Source: Ignatzschineria sp. F8392 (lineage in GTDB: Bacteria > Pseudomonadota > Gammaproteobacteria > Cardiobacteriales > Wohlfahrtiimonadaceae). From it: a DNA stretch of 64,000 nucleotides. The position numbers were made by a program, and so were the translations under genes. Within the stretch, counting starts at the first letter, position 1; the number at the start of each line of letters is the position of its first letter. A model generated the notes under the pieces. That model did no database searches, was not told the origin of the DNA, and was given only the letters and a program-made list of their open reading frames with translations. The stretch is from positions 1 to 64,000 of the forward strand of contig NZ_NEFF01000008.1 of the NCBI RefSeq assembly GCF_002252045.1. The letters are read 5' to 3'. Positions 26,818-36,527 of the stretch are shown in pieces.

Positions 26818-27635
26818 GAAAAATCATAACTCTATTTACTAGCTGTCTCTTCTTTATGGCAGCCAGTGCAACCGCACAAACTTCTGAGGATTTAACGGCT
26901 AAAGCATTAGATCAACTCGGTAAACCACAAATCAATGTGACCAACTACGAATCTCTTCAATCAGGCGCTAGACTCTATATAGACTACTGCCTGGCTTGTC
27001 ACTCATTAGAGTTCCAACGCTACAATATCACAGCTCGTGATATTGGTTTGCAGGAAGAAGATATTCAAATGTTGATCAATACTGGTAGTTATGACCCACG
27101 TGAAGCTGAGTTTATAGCGACAAAAGATGGGGAATTAATGTTTACAGCAATGGATCGTGCTGATGCTCAAATCTGGCTAGGAGTTTCACCTCCGGATCTA
27201 TCGACTATTGCTCGAGCTAAAGGTTCTGACTATATCTATAAATATCTACTTTCCTTCTATGAAGATGAAAGCCGTCCTACAGGAATGAATAACATTGCAT
27301 TCCCTAATGCGGGAATGCCTCATGTTTTAGCTGAACTGCAAGGCACTAATCGCCCTATAATTGAAAAAGTAGCTATTGGTGAGTGTGACTTATCACAACC
27401 TGATGAGTGTCAATATGAAGAAGTTGTTGTAGGGCTTGAAAAAGTAACTGATGGTGCAATGACAGAATTAGAATTCCGCAAATCTGTTAATGACATCACT
27501 AACTTCCTGACATATGTTGCAGAGCCGGCACAACTCGAGCGTAAAAAATATGGTCCTTGGGTTCTAGGATTCTTAGTGATCTTTACAATACTTGCGTATG
27601 CTTTAAATCGTGAATATTGGAAGGATGTAAAGTAA
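26814..27635 (+). CDS. petC: Cytochrome c1
   Basis: A 273-residue periplasmic haem subunit anchored by a C-terminal helix (WVLGFLVIFTILAYALNREYW). A signal peptide ends near residue 21 (ATAQT). The haem site CLACH is at 59-63 and the methionine ligand lies in FPNAGMPH. An insertion with two cysteines (ECDLSQPDECQYEE) sits near residue 195. It overlaps petB by four bases and passes electrons from the Rieske centre to soluble or tethered cytochromes c. Confidence 0.95.
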   Translation: MRKIITLFTSCLFFMAASATAQTSEDLTAKALDQLGKPQINVTNYESLQSGARLYIDYCLACHSLEFQRYNITARDIGLQEEDIQMLINTGSYDPREAEFIATKDGELMFTAMDRADAQIWLGVSPPDLSTIARAKGSDYIYKYLLSFYEDESRPTGMNNIAFPNAGMPHVLAELQGTNRPIIEKVAIGECDLSQPDECQYEEVVVGLEKVTDGAMTELEFRKSVNDITNFLTYVAEPAQLERKKYGPWVLGFLVIFTILAYALNREYWKDVK

Positions 27636-27679
27636 GTATTTAATGAACACCATTCATAATTGAAAACTATAATAAACCT

Positions 27680-27712
27680 GTAAGGAGCAATTAAAATCTA
27701 ATTGCTCCTTAC
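27680..27712. terminator. Perfect 14-bp hairpin between petC and sspA
   Basis: GTAAGGAGCAATTA and its exact complement flank a five-base loop. There is no T-tract on either strand. It probably marks the end of petABC or limits readthrough into sspA. The 5' arm contains an AAGGAG that imitates the true RBS of sspA found 20 bases later. Confidence 0.6.
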
Positions 27713-27735
27713 TTGCGATTAAGGAGAGCATAATT

Positions 27736-28344
27736 ATGTCAACAAGACGCACAGGATTTACCCTTTTTACGGAAAAAAACTCTTTAGATGGTGATCGAGT
27801 CAAAGTCGTCCTGCTCGAAAAAAACATCACCTGTGAGACAGTAATTGTCGACCCAACTAATCCCCCAGGTGACCTTTTAGAAGTTAATCCTCAAGTTATT
27901 CTACCTACACTTATTACTCGTGAAATCGCTATTTATCATACAGATACTATCTTAGAATTTTTAGATGAGCGCTTTCCTCACCCCCCACTACTCCCGAATG
28001 ACCCTATATTACGGGCTAAGTTTCGCCTAACTATTAAAACGATTGTTAACGATTGGTATCCTCTCGTTGAAAAACTTATTGGTCGTAAAACAGCAGATAA
28101 TAGAACTAATAAAGCGATCGCTGATCTTCTTGTGGCCTATTCACCACTATTTAGTGAGACAGCCTATTTTCAAAATGAGGATTTCTCATTAATTGATGCA
28201 ACAATTGCCCCTTTCTTATGGTGGGTTAAATATTTGGATATCCCACTTCCGAAAAAGGCTCAACCTGTCTTAGATTACTATGATCGGTTATTAGAAAAAG
28301 AGAGCGTTAAAGCTGCTTTTGATAAAAAAGAGAAAACTATTTAA
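27736..28344 (+). CDS. sspA: Stringent starvation protein A
   Basis: A 202-residue glutathione-S-transferase-fold protein that binds RNA polymerase in E. coli during stationary phase. It has the thioredoxin-like N-terminal domain (FTLFTEKNSLDGDRVKVVLLEKNI, PQVILPTLITREIAIYHTDTILEFLDERFPHPPLLP) without the catalytic tyrosine of true GSTs, and a helical C-terminal domain. The PHPPLLP segment is an SspA hallmark. It is nine bases from sspB, in the standard order downstream of petABC. Confidence 0.95.
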   Translation: MSTRRTGFTLFTEKNSLDGDRVKVVLLEKNITCETVIVDPTNPPGDLLEVNPQVILPTLITREIAIYHTDTILEFLDERFPHPPLLPNDPILRAKFRLTIKTIVNDWYPLVEKLIGRKTADNRTNKAIADLLVAYSPLFSETAYFQNEDFSLIDATIAPFLWWVKYLDIPLPKKAQPVLDYYDRLLEKESVKAAFDKKEKTI

Positions 28345-28353
28345 GGACTTTTT

Positions 28354-28893
28354 ATGATGACCTCAAATAAGCCCTACTTTATTCGAGCCCTCTATGACTG
28401 GATACTCGATAATAATTGCACACCCTACATTGTAGTAGACGCAACCCTTCCCTATGTCGATGTACCAGAAGAATTTATCACCGATGGTAATATTATTCTT
28501 AATGTTCTTCCATCAGCCGTAAGTAATCTTATTTTAGGCGATGAGTGGATCTCTTTTTCCGCTCGTTTTTCTGGGATCGTTCATGAAATTAACTTTCCTG
28601 TAGGGGCTGTTGCAGCAATCTATGCTCAAGAAAATGGTGAGGGAATGGGCTTTCAAACAGAGGCACTCCCTGATGATTATTTTGTAGATATGATGAAAAT
28701 CACAACGCCCTCCTTCTCCAAAAAGAAGGGACCTCAACTAGATATTATTGAGCCAGATAAAGGGCAACTGCCAACCTCTCATAAAGAGAGTTCTAAAGAT
28801 GAGGAACAATCTGATAAAGAGAGCTTACAAAATAGAGATAAGGGTAAAGATAGTAACAAAAATAAAAAGCCGACTCTAACAATTATCAAATAG
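28354..28893 (+). CDS. sspB: ClpXP adaptor SspB
   Basis: A 179-residue adaptor that delivers ssrA-tagged proteins to ClpXP. The substrate-binding fold occupies residues 1-115 (SNKPYFIRALYDWILDNNCTPYIVVDA, ISFSARFSG, FPVGAVAAIYAQENGEGMGF). A flexible charged linker and a C-terminal ClpX-binding motif (KKPTLTIIK) follow, as in E. coli. The gene is followed by a strong terminator. Confidence 0.95.
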   Translation: MMTSNKPYFIRALYDWILDNNCTPYIVVDATLPYVDVPEEFITDGNIILNVLPSAVSNLILGDEWISFSARFSGIVHEINFPVGAVAAIYAQENGEGMGFQTEALPDDYFVDMMKITTPSFSKKKGPQLDIIEPDKGQLPTSHKESSKDEEQSDKESLQNRDKGKDSNKNKKPTLTIIK

Positions 28894-28963
28894 ATCAATA
28901 GATTAAAATTACAAAGATCAGGGCATTGAGTAGCATTTAAACCCTACAATAATAACTAAAACC

Positions 28964-29008
28964 ATCCTCGTAGCATTATATTTCCTATTAAGCTACGAGG
29001 ATTTTTTT
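28964..29008 (+). terminator. Terminator of sspAB
   Basis: ATCCTCGTAGC and GCTACGAGGAT form an 11-bp stem with a 17-base loop and a T7 tail. Confidence 0.92.
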
Positions 29009-29135
29009 ATTCTCTATTATCATAATTTATCGATATTTAATGCAAAGCTGATTTTAGAAGCTTACTATGGGGCTTCCCTACATCATATTAACAACGCCTA
29101 GGTCCTCTACTCTATTTCTGAAAATATGAAAAAAT

Positions 29136-29831
29136 ATGAAAAAAAAATATGAAGATATTGAAGATATCAAGGATGTCATCCTAATACATGGTTTATACCA
29201 AAATACACTTATTATGAGAGTATTGGGGTATCGTCTTGAAAAACTTGGATATCAAGTACATTACTTTAAATATCCTACACTCATAACGAGCTTTGAAAAA
29301 AATGTCGATTCTTTTTGTCACTATTTAGAGAGATTTTCCTCCCCTTTTGCCATTATCGGACATAGTTTAGGCTCTTTAATCATCTTAAAGAGTCTAGAAA
29401 AATCAATATCTCAACAACTAAAGAGAGTCATCGCGATTACCCCTCCATTTCATGGATCCCGAATTGTCCAATATCTGACAGATCATAATGCATCCTTTCT
29501 AATCGGAAAATCTCAAAATGTTCTACTACCAAACTATAATCGATATTGGAAATTCCCCATTCCTTTGGGGATTATCGCAGGAACCCACAATCAAGGTCCG
29601 ACTTCTCTACTACTAGAGTCAATCACCGATACTATTGATAAAGATTCACTAGTTGGTGATGGTACAGTCTATCTCGATGAGACTAAGTTAGAAGGGTATA
29701 GCGACTTTATTACCCTTAATCGCTCTCACTCAATGATTCTTTTTGATCCAAAGACTGCCTCATTATGTGATCTATTTATCAAACATGCTCTTTTTAAGCC
29801 CTCAAAAAAAGTCATATCAAACCATCAATAA
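29136..29831 (+). CDS. Alpha/beta hydrolase, lipase-like
   Basis: A 231-residue hydrolase with no signal peptide. It starts with an acidic stretch, then the oxyanion region VILIHGLYQ (14-22), the nucleophile elbow GHSLG (75-79, Ser77), a DGTVYLDET segment that could supply the acid and an SHSMI segment that supplies the catalytic histidine near residue 207. This is the pattern of triacylglycerol-lipase/PGAP1-like small esterases. Substrate is unknown. The start lies in a run of AAAAAAAT with weak RBS, and a 243-base spacer separates it from sspB. It is convergent with the adhesin gene. Confidence 0.75.
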   Translation: MKKKYEDIEDIKDVILIHGLYQNTLIMRVLGYRLEKLGYQVHYFKYPTLITSFEKNVDSFCHYLERFSSPFAIIGHSLGSLIILKSLEKSISQQLKRVIAITPPFHGSRIVQYLTDHNASFLIGKSQNVLLPNYNRYWKFPIPLGIIAGTHNQGPTSLLLESITDTIDKDSLVGDGTVYLDETKLEGYSDFITLNRSHSMILFDPKTASLCDLFIKHALFKPSKKVISNHQ

Positions 29832-29863
29832 AAAAGAGCCCCATACCAAAAGTATGGGGCTCT
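29829..29863 (-). terminator. Terminator of the adhesin gene
   Basis: AGAGCCCCATA and TATGGGGCTCT form an 11-bp stem; on the minus strand it is followed by six T residues. It lies 47 bases after the adhesin stop and begins at the end of the convergent hydrolase gene. Confidence 0.88.
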
Positions 29864-29909
29864 GATCTTATCATTATATACTTAAATACTTAAATACTTA
29901 ACATGTATA

Positions 29910-32900
29910 TTAGATAATTGTTTTATTAACATCTAGTAAGTCATCTAATGGATCAACTGTTGGCTGAACATCAAATTCATTGGCAGAATCAACAGATTCT
30001 TCATCTATCTCTTCACTACTTTCCTCTTTTTGCTCAACATCTCCATATTCAGATGGCAATACCAACGTATCGGAATTTTCATCTGTAGAGATAAGATTGC
30101 CTAGATCTAGAGATTCACCTAGTAATTCTTCTTGCTCAATATTGCTCTCTTCAAGATTTAACAAATCACCAAGATCAGCAATATTCTCTTCAGAGAGAAG
30201 CTCTTCAGTAAACTCATCTTCTAGATCTACAGCATCATTACCCTCTTCTGACAATTCAGGGTTAAGCATTTCTTCAATTTCAGACTCATCTGCTAAAACT
30301 TCTTCAGAGGATTCAAGTGAATTTTCACCTTGTGACTCAAAAATTAGTTCTTTCTGATCATCTTGACGTACTTCTTCATGCTCATCAAAGAAATCATCAG
30401 CCATTAACATGCGAGCTTTGAGTATCGGCGTTGTAACGACTTTATCGTATGTTACCTTTACGGTTGATGGCAATTGCATTGACGAGGTTAAGAAGCTCGA
30501 GTTAACAATAAATTCAATAGTATAACTACCCGGACCTATGTTTATAGGAGTGGTTCCGCCTGCGAGCATTTGATGATGGACCTCATAACCATTTGAGTCA
30601 CGAATAGATATCAATGTATGACTGGGCGAATCTCCTCTTGATATAACTAGTTTCTTATATTCTACGCCATTCTCTACAGTGAATGATGCCTTTGCTGTCT
30701 CCTTTAGACCTCTTTTTGTTCTAGAATGGAGAGTTAAATTTGTCTCTATACTTTCAAAAGTCCGATCAAAAGTTTCAACAATAGTTTCCGCAGATACATT
30801 TTCAGCTGTATCTTCAAGTGTTACTTCTAGAAGACTACCATCTGTCGGTTTTGATAAATCAACCTTAAACTCACCATTAGAACCAACTTTACCGGATCCA
30901 ATAACTGCACCATCCTTGATCTTCACGACCACTTTAGCACCTGCCTCACCTTTTCCAGTGATAGACTTCCCATCATTAGATACAACAAGATCTGTTGGAG
31001 CATTAGGTGCTACTTTATCAAGTGAATCTTTTGCTACTTCCGGAGATTTATTACCAGTCTTATCTGTTTGGCTAATAAGAATTTTACCACCATCTGTTGC
31101 TGTGTCTAAATCAACTGTAAATGATCCATCTTCGTTAACCTCTGCAGAACCTAATAAGTTATCATCCTTATCCGTAACAGTTACTGTTGCATTCGGTTCC
31201 CCTCTTCCAGTAATAGTTAAACCTGTATCAACTAAAACAATATCAGTTGGTGCATCTGGTGCAACCTTATCTGGTGTAGGCACTCTCCCTTCATCAGAGA
31301 TCTTACCGTTACTAGGATTTTTTAATGTGACCTTAATATCACGACCATCCGTTGGCCCATTTAACGTTACACTAAAGTTGCCATCACCTTTAACAGTCCC
31401 CTTACCAATGACTTGACCATCCTGATCTTTCACTGTTACTTCTGTATTTGGCTTACCTTTACCTGTTAATACTAAGCCTTCAGAGTCTACCTCAAGGTTT
31501 GTAGGTACATCAGGTCTTGTGGCATCTGGTGTTTGAGCAATAGCTTCTGGAGAAGTATTATTGGATGCATCCGTCAATGTTACCTTAATATCGCATCCAT
31601 CAGTTGGTTTATCAAGTGTTACCTTGAACTTACCATCTTCACCGACAGTCCCTTTGCCGATCTGATTATTATTTTGATCTCTAATAATAACCGTTGTTCC
31701 TTTCTCTCCGGTACCCGTAACAGTTTTACCATCGGTTGAAACAACAACATTGTCAGGTGCATCCGGGGCTACTTTATCAGGTGTAGAAGCGGTCACTTCT
31801 GGTGATTTATTTCCAGATTTATCCTCTAAACCAACCTTAATATCTCGACCATCTGTTGGTTTTTCCAACACCACTGTAAATTTATCATTACTATTAACCG
31901 TACCACGACCAATCTCTTGGTCATTTGAATCCCTAATAATAACCGTTGTTCCCTTTTCACCTTTACCTGTTACGGTCTTACCATCAACTTCTGATACAAC
32001 AACCTCTGTCGGTGCATTAGGAGCGACTTTATCTGGAGTTATTACTTCCACATAATCTGACTTTAACCCATCTTTCTCAAGCCCAACTTTAATAGGTGAA
32101 CCATCTGTTGCTCCATCCAATTTTACAACAAAATCCCCTTTTTCATTCACTGTAGAAGAACCAATAGTCTTACCTTGCTGATTTTTAACTAATACTGTCG
32201 CTCCAAGCTTACCTCTACCTATCACGACTTCACCATTATCAGAAACTAAGATATCAGTTGGTGCATCCAAAGAGAAAGAAGGAATAACAATAGGAGTTTT
32301 TTCTGAAATATTATTGGCATTATCTACAACATCAGCTGTAACCATATCTCCAGGCTTTAAATTATGCCCTTTATTCATAATTGCCTTAAAAGTTCCATCC
32401 TGCCCCACTATTGCACCACCTATGTGCTTTCCATCAGCATTTTTAATACTAACAAAACTTTGCGGCTCTTTAGCTTTTCCAGTTATTTTAATTTCACCAT
32501 TTTCCATGATAACAACAAGATCAGTGGGCGCATCTGGTGGTAACTTGTCATAAGACGGCGCTGTAATACTCTCTGATTTTTTCTCACCACTTGTTAAATA
32601 AAATTCAAAATCAGAACCATCTGTTACCTTATTAAAGGTAAATTTAAAGTCACCATTCTCATCGACCTCTTTTGTTAAAGTCCCCATTCTATCGTTTTTA
32701 ATAACAATAGTTGCCCCATGTTTTCCTTTACCTGATACAGAGAATCCATCTTTTGAAAACATAATATTTGACGGCGGATTTAAGATAGTTAAATCAGGTG
32801 TTTTCTCGATTATTGTTGGCTTAGAAGTATTTTTTGCATCATCCGTTAAAGTGATCTCAATAGGCGATCCATCTGTTGGATTTTCTAAATCCACAGTAAA

Positions 32901-35900
32901 ATTACCATCTTCATCCACTTTACCCTCTCCGATAGTACTCCCATCACTACCTTTAACAGTCACCGTAGTCCCTTTTTCCCCCGTTCCTGTAATCACTAAT
33001 CCATCGTCAGAGACAACAACATTCTTAGGTGCATCAGGAGCCGTGGAATCGCCCGTAATCGTCGTTGGATCAGATATATTTCCGGCAGGATCTTTCACGA
33101 CCACATCGTAATCTTTACCATCCTCAAGGCCATCTTTAATTTCAACCTCAAAGTTGCCATCTTCATCGATCTCTCCACGACCGATTTCATTACCCTCTTT
33201 ATCTTTGATAATGATGGTAGAGCCCGCTTCACCTTTACCTTTGACAGTCGTTGAACCATCTTCTTGGTTCTCGATCACAATATCGGTCGGTGCTTTAGGT
33301 GGCGTTTTATCGCCCGTAACAGTCGTTGGATCAGATATATTTCCAGCAGGATCTTTCACGACCACATCGTAATCTTTACCATCCTCAAGGCCATCTTTAA
33401 TTTCAACCTCAAAGTTGCCATCTTCATCGATCTCTCCACGACCGACTTCATTACCCTCTTTATCTTTGATAATGACGGTAGAGCCCTCTTCACCTTTACC
33501 TTTGACAGTCGTTGAACCATCTTCTTGATTCTCGATCTCAACCTCCGTCGGAGCTTCTGGCACCACTGTATCTAAGTCGGAATCGGAGTCGCTGTCTGAA
33601 TCAGAGTCACTGTCGGAATCTGAGTCGCTGTCGGAATCTGAATCGCTATCGGAATCTGAATCGCTGTCGGAATCTGAGTCACTATCGGAGTCTGAATCAC
33701 TGTCGGAATCAGAGTCGCTATCCGAATCTGAGTCGCTATCCGAATCTGAGTCGCTGTCCGAGTCTGAATCACTATCAGAATCTGAATCGCTATCAGAATC
33801 TGAATCGCTGTCGGAATCTGAGTCACTATCGGAGTCTGAATCACTGTCGGAATCTGAATCACTGTCAGAATCTGAGTCACTATCGGAGTCTGAATCACTG
33901 TCGGAATCTGAATCACTGTCGGAATCTGAATCGCTGTCTGAATCAGAGTCGCTGTCGGAATCGGAGTCGCTATCGGAATCTGAATCGCTGTCGGAATCTG
34001 AATCGCTGTCGGAATCGGAGTCGCTGTCTGAATCAGAGTCACTGTCGGAATCGGAGTCGCTATCGGAATCTGAATCGCTGTCGGAATCTGAATCGCTGTC
34101 GGAATCGGAGTCGCTATCTGAATCAGAGCCACTGTCGGAATCGGAGTCGCTGTCTGAATCAGAGTCACTGTCGGAATCTGAGTCGCTGTCCGAATCAGAG
34201 TCACTATCCGAGTCTGAATCACTGTCGGAATCTGAATCACTGTCGGAATCGGAGTCGCTATCGGAATCTGAATCGCTGTCGGAATCTGAATCGCTGTCGG
34301 AATCGGAGTCGCTGTCTGAATCAGAGTCACTGTCGGAATCGGAGTCGCTGTCTGAATCAGAGTCGCTGTCGGAATCGGAGTCACTATCTGAATCGGAGTC
34401 GCTATCGGAATCTGAATCACTATCCGAGTCTGAATCACTGTCGGAATCTGAATCGCTATCGGAGTCTGAGTCGCTGTCTGAATCAGAGTCACTGTCGGAA
34501 TCGGAGTCGCTGTCCGAGTCTGAATCACTGTCTGAGTCTGAGTCGCTATCGGAGTCAGAATCACTATCTGAATCTGAGTCACTGTCGGAATCTGAATCGC
34601 TGTCGGAGTCTGAGTCACTATCGGAATCAGAATCACTGTCGGAGTCTGAGTCACTATCGGAATCAGAATCGCTGTCGGAATCGGAGTCGCTGTCCGAATC
34701 TGAATCACTATCGGAATCTGAGTCACTATCTAAATCTGAATCGCTATCAGAGTCTGAATCACTATCGGAGTCTGAGTCGCTGTCTGAATCAGAGTCACTG
34801 TCGGAATCGGAGTCGCTATCGGAATCTGAATCTGAATCACTATCTGAGTCAGAGTCGCTATCGGAATCTGAATCACTATCTGAGTCAGAGTCGCTATCGG
34901 AATCTGAATCACTGTCGGAATCGGGCTCACTGTCGGAATCTGAATCACTGTCGGAATCTGAATCGCTATCCGAATCAGAATCGCTATCGGAATCGGAGTC
35001 GATATCGGAGTCTGAGTCGCTGTCGGAATCGGGGTCACTGTCGGAATCTGAATCACTGTCGGAATCTGAATCGCTATCCGAATCAGAATCGCTATCGGAA
35101 TCGGAGTCGATATCGGAGTCTGAGTCGCTGTCTGAATCAGAGTCACTGTCGGAATCGGAGTCGCTATCGGAATCTGAATCTGAATCACTATCTGAGTCAG
35201 AGTCGCTATCGGAATCTGAATCACTGTCGGAATCTGAATCACTGTCGGAATCTGAATCACTGTCGGAATCTGAATCGCTATCCGAGTCAGAATCAGAATC
35301 GCTATCGGAGTCTGAGTCGCTGTCTGAATCGGAGTCGCTATCGGAATCTGAATCACTATCAGAATCTGAATCACTATCAGAATCCGAATCGCTGTCTGAA
35401 TCTGAATCACTGTCGGAATCAGAGTCACTATCTGAGTCTGAATCACTATCGGAATCTGAATCACTATCGGAATCTGAATCACTGTCGGAATCGGAGTCGC
35501 TATCGGAATCTGAATCACTATCTGAGTCAGAGTCGCTATCCGAGTCAGAATCGCTATCACCTATAACGATCCCTGGTTCAGATTCATTGCCTGCGGGGTC
35601 TTTAGCGATAACATCATACTCTTCACCATCTTTTAGACCATTCTCAACTTCCACTTCGAAGGTCCCATCTTCATCAACGTTACCTTTACCAACTTCATTA
35701 CCCTCTTTATCGCGGATAATGACTTCAGCACCCGGCTCACCCTTACCAGTTACAGTGGTGGAGCCATCTTCGTTATTATTGATCTCTAAGTCCGTTGGCG
35801 CATCAGGAGCTGTGGTATCACCTACAACTTTTCCGGCTTCAGATTCATTGCCTGCGGGGTCTTTAGCGATAACATCATATTCTTCGCCATCTTTTAGACC

Positions 35901-36527
35901 ATTCTCAACTTCTACTTCAAAGTTGCCATCTCCATCGACGTTACCTTTACCAACTTCATTACCCTCTTTATCGCGGATAATGACTTCAGCACCCGGCTCA
36001 CCCTTACCAGTTACAGCGGTGGAGCCATCATTTTTATTATTAATTTCTAAATCTGTTGGAGAATCGGGCTTATTAACATCACCCTGATCAGAAAAACGGC
36101 CTCCGCCAGAACTCGACGAAGACGTTGCAAGCATTCCGCCCAAAATACCAATACCCAATAAGGGCAACATCCACTTAGGCATCGCTGAGTCTGAGGCTAC
36201 TCCCCCTACAACTTCTGGCACTAAAGCCGGATCTACCGCAACTTCTACAAATCCATCGCCATTAAGCCAAAACAATTGAGAATCTTCGTCTTCAAAGACT
36301 AATTCACTATGAACTCCCTCTTCATTTTCATTATAGAATCCATAGAAAACGACCTTTTTTCCCGATACAAATGTCAATATCAGGTTATTACCATCGCGCT
36401 CAACTCTAGTAATATCTTGCGGACTCCCCTCAATCTTAATGAGATGAGGTGTTAATAATGTTTGGTCATCTAAAGAAACATTTAATGGCTTAGCACCATC
36501 TACCCGCTCGATCAATATCATTGTCAT
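29910..36527 (-). CDS. Giant BapA-like adhesin with Ser-Asp repeat and Ig-like modules
   Basis: A 2205-residue protein with no Sec signal peptide. Residues 1-110 resemble the BapA prefix-like domain of type-I-secreted biofilm adhesins. A short hydrophobic segment (117-134) and a SSSSSGGG linker follow. Two Big_6-type Ig modules (about 153-322) precede roughly 660 residues of Ser-Asp dipeptide repeat (322-985). Eleven further Ig modules of about 85-90 residues follow, each starting APxAPT/D and containing a GKGExGxxVxV core. A final beta domain and a 165-residue acidic, Leu/Glu-rich tail end it. No LPXTG motif and no RTX nonapeptides are seen. Neighbouring Ig modules 1/2 and 3/4 are almost identical in DNA. 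Secretion apparatus is not encoded nearby. Surface location is inferred from homology. Confidence 0.88.
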   Translation of the reverse strand: MTMILIERVDGAKPLNVSLDDQTLLTPHLIKIEGSPQDITRVERDGNNLILTFVSGKKVVFYGFYNENEEGVHSELVFEDEDSQLFWLNGDGFVEVAVDPALVPEVVGGVASDSAMPKWMLPLLGIGILGGMLATSSSSSGGGRFSDQGDVNKPDSPTDLEINNKNDGSTAVTGKGEPGAEVIIRDKEGNEVGKGNVDGDGNFEVEVENGLKDGEEYDVIAKDPAGNESEAGKVVGDTTAPDAPTDLEINNNEDGSTTVTGKGEPGAEVIIRDKEGNEVGKGNVDEDGTFEVEVENGLKDGEEYDVIAKDPAGNESEPGIVIGDSDSDSDSDSDSDSDSDSDSDSDSDSDSDSDSDSDSDSDSDSDSDSDSDSDSDSDSDSDSDSDSDSDSDSDSDSDSDSDSDSDSDSDSDSDSDSDSDSDSDSDSDSDSDSDSDSDSDSDSDSDSDSDSDSDSDSDSDSDSDSDSDSDSDIDSDSDSDSDSDSDSDSDSDSDSDSDPDSDSDSDSDIDSDSDSDSDSDSDSDSDSDSDSDSEPDSDSDSDSDSDSDSDSDSDSDSDSDSDSDSDSDSDSDSDSDSDSDSDSDSDSDSDSDSDSDSDLDSDSDSDSDSDSDSDSDSDSDSDSDSDSDSDSDSDSDSDSDSDSDSDSDSDSDSDSDSDSDSDSDSDSDSDSDSDSDSDSDSDSDSDSDSDSDSDSDSDSDSDSDSDSDSDSDSDSDSDSDSDSDSDSDSDSDSDSDSDSDSDSDSDSDSDSDSDSDSDSDSDSDSDSDSDSDSDSDSDSDSDSDSDSDSDSDSDSDSDSGSDSDSDSDSDSDSDSDSDSDSDSDSDSDSDSDSDSDSDSDSDSDSDSDSDSDSDSDSDSDSDSDSDSDSDSDSDSDSDSDSDSDSDSDSDSDSDSDSDSDSDSDSDSDSDSDSDSDSDSDSDSDSDSDSDSDSDSDSDSDSDSDSDSDSDSDSDSDSDSDSDSDSDSDSDSDSDSDSDSDSDSDLDTVVPEAPTEVEIENQEDGSTTVKGKGEEGSTVIIKDKEGNEVGRGEIDEDGNFEVEIKDGLEDGKDYDVVVKDPAGNISDPTTVTGDKTPPKAPTDIVIENQEDGSTTVKGKGEAGSTIIIKDKEGNEIGRGEIDEDGNFEVEIKDGLEDGKDYDVVVKDPAGNISDPTTITGDSTAPDAPKNVVVSDDGLVITGTGEKGTTVTVKGSDGSTIGEGKVDEDGNFTVDLENPTDGSPIEITLTDDAKNTSKPTIIEKTPDLTILNPPSNIMFSKDGFSVSGKGKHGATIVIKNDRMGTLTKEVDENGDFKFTFNKVTDGSDFEFYLTSGEKKSESITAPSYDKLPPDAPTDLVVIMENGEIKITGKAKEPQSFVSIKNADGKHIGGAIVGQDGTFKAIMNKGHNLKPGDMVTADVVDNANNISEKTPIVIPSFSLDAPTDILVSDNGEVVIGRGKLGATVLVKNQQGKTIGSSTVNEKGDFVVKLDGATDGSPIKVGLEKDGLKSDYVEVITPDKVAPNAPTEVVVSEVDGKTVTGKGEKGTTVIIRDSNDQEIGRGTVNSNDKFTVVLEKPTDGRDIKVGLEDKSGNKSPEVTASTPDKVAPDAPDNVVVSTDGKTVTGTGEKGTTVIIRDQNNNQIGKGTVGEDGKFKVTLDKPTDGCDIKVTLTDASNNTSPEAIAQTPDATRPDVPTNLEVDSEGLVLTGKGKPNTEVTVKDQDGQVIGKGTVKGDGNFSVTLNGPTDGRDIKVTLKNPSNGKISDEGRVPTPDKVAPDAPTDIVLVDTGLTITGRGEPNATVTVTDKDDNLLGSAEVNEDGSFTVDLDTATDGGKILISQTDKTGNKSPEVAKDSLDKVAPNAPTDLVVSNDGKSITGKGEAGAKVVVKIKDGAVIGSGKVGSNGEFKVDLSKPTDGSLLEVTLEDTAENVSAETIVETFDRTFESIETNLTLHSRTKRGLKETAKASFTVENGVEYKKLVISRGDSPSHTLISIRDSNGYEVHHQMLAGGTTPINIGPGSYTIEFIVNSSFLTSSMQLPSTVKVTYDKVVTTPILKARMLMADDFFDEHEEVRQDDQKELIFESQGENSLESSEEVLADESEIEEMLNPELSEEGNDAVDLEDEFTEELLSEENIADLGDLLNLEESNIEQEELLGESLDLGNLISTDENSDTLVLPSEYGDVEQKEESSEEIDEESVDSANEFDVQPTVDPLDDLLDVNKTII
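33572..35560 (-). repeat. Ser-Asp coding repeat array, 18-bp unit
   Basis: About 110 consecutive units of pattern GAY-TCN-GAY-TCN-GAY-AGY on the coding strand, in which each third serine uses an AGY codon. Unit slips of 6 bp occur (24-bp units near 34820 and 35170). Only a handful of units carry amino-acid changes (Ser to Ile, Pro, Leu; Asp to Gly, Glu). All plus-strand frames through it are open by composition only and are not genes. Confidence 0.95.
34927..35142 (-). repeat. 108-bp segmental duplication in the Ser-Asp array
   Basis: The segment beginning at 34927 recurs at 35035, identical for about 97 bases including the rare isoleucine codon, then diverges over the last few codons. It shows recent in-register expansion by 36 codons. 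Confidence 0.8.

Noticed and set aside
33572-35560. CRISPR array
   Set aside because: The repeats are contiguous 18-bp coding units without spacers and no cas genes are present.
33512-35566. Long open frames through the SD array on the plus strand and in the other minus frames
   Set aside because: A stop-free repeat leaves all frames open. The products are low-complexity Arg/Asn/Leu/Cys or Thr/Ile/Gln repeats with no RBS, whereas the minus frame continues into clear Ig modules at both ends.
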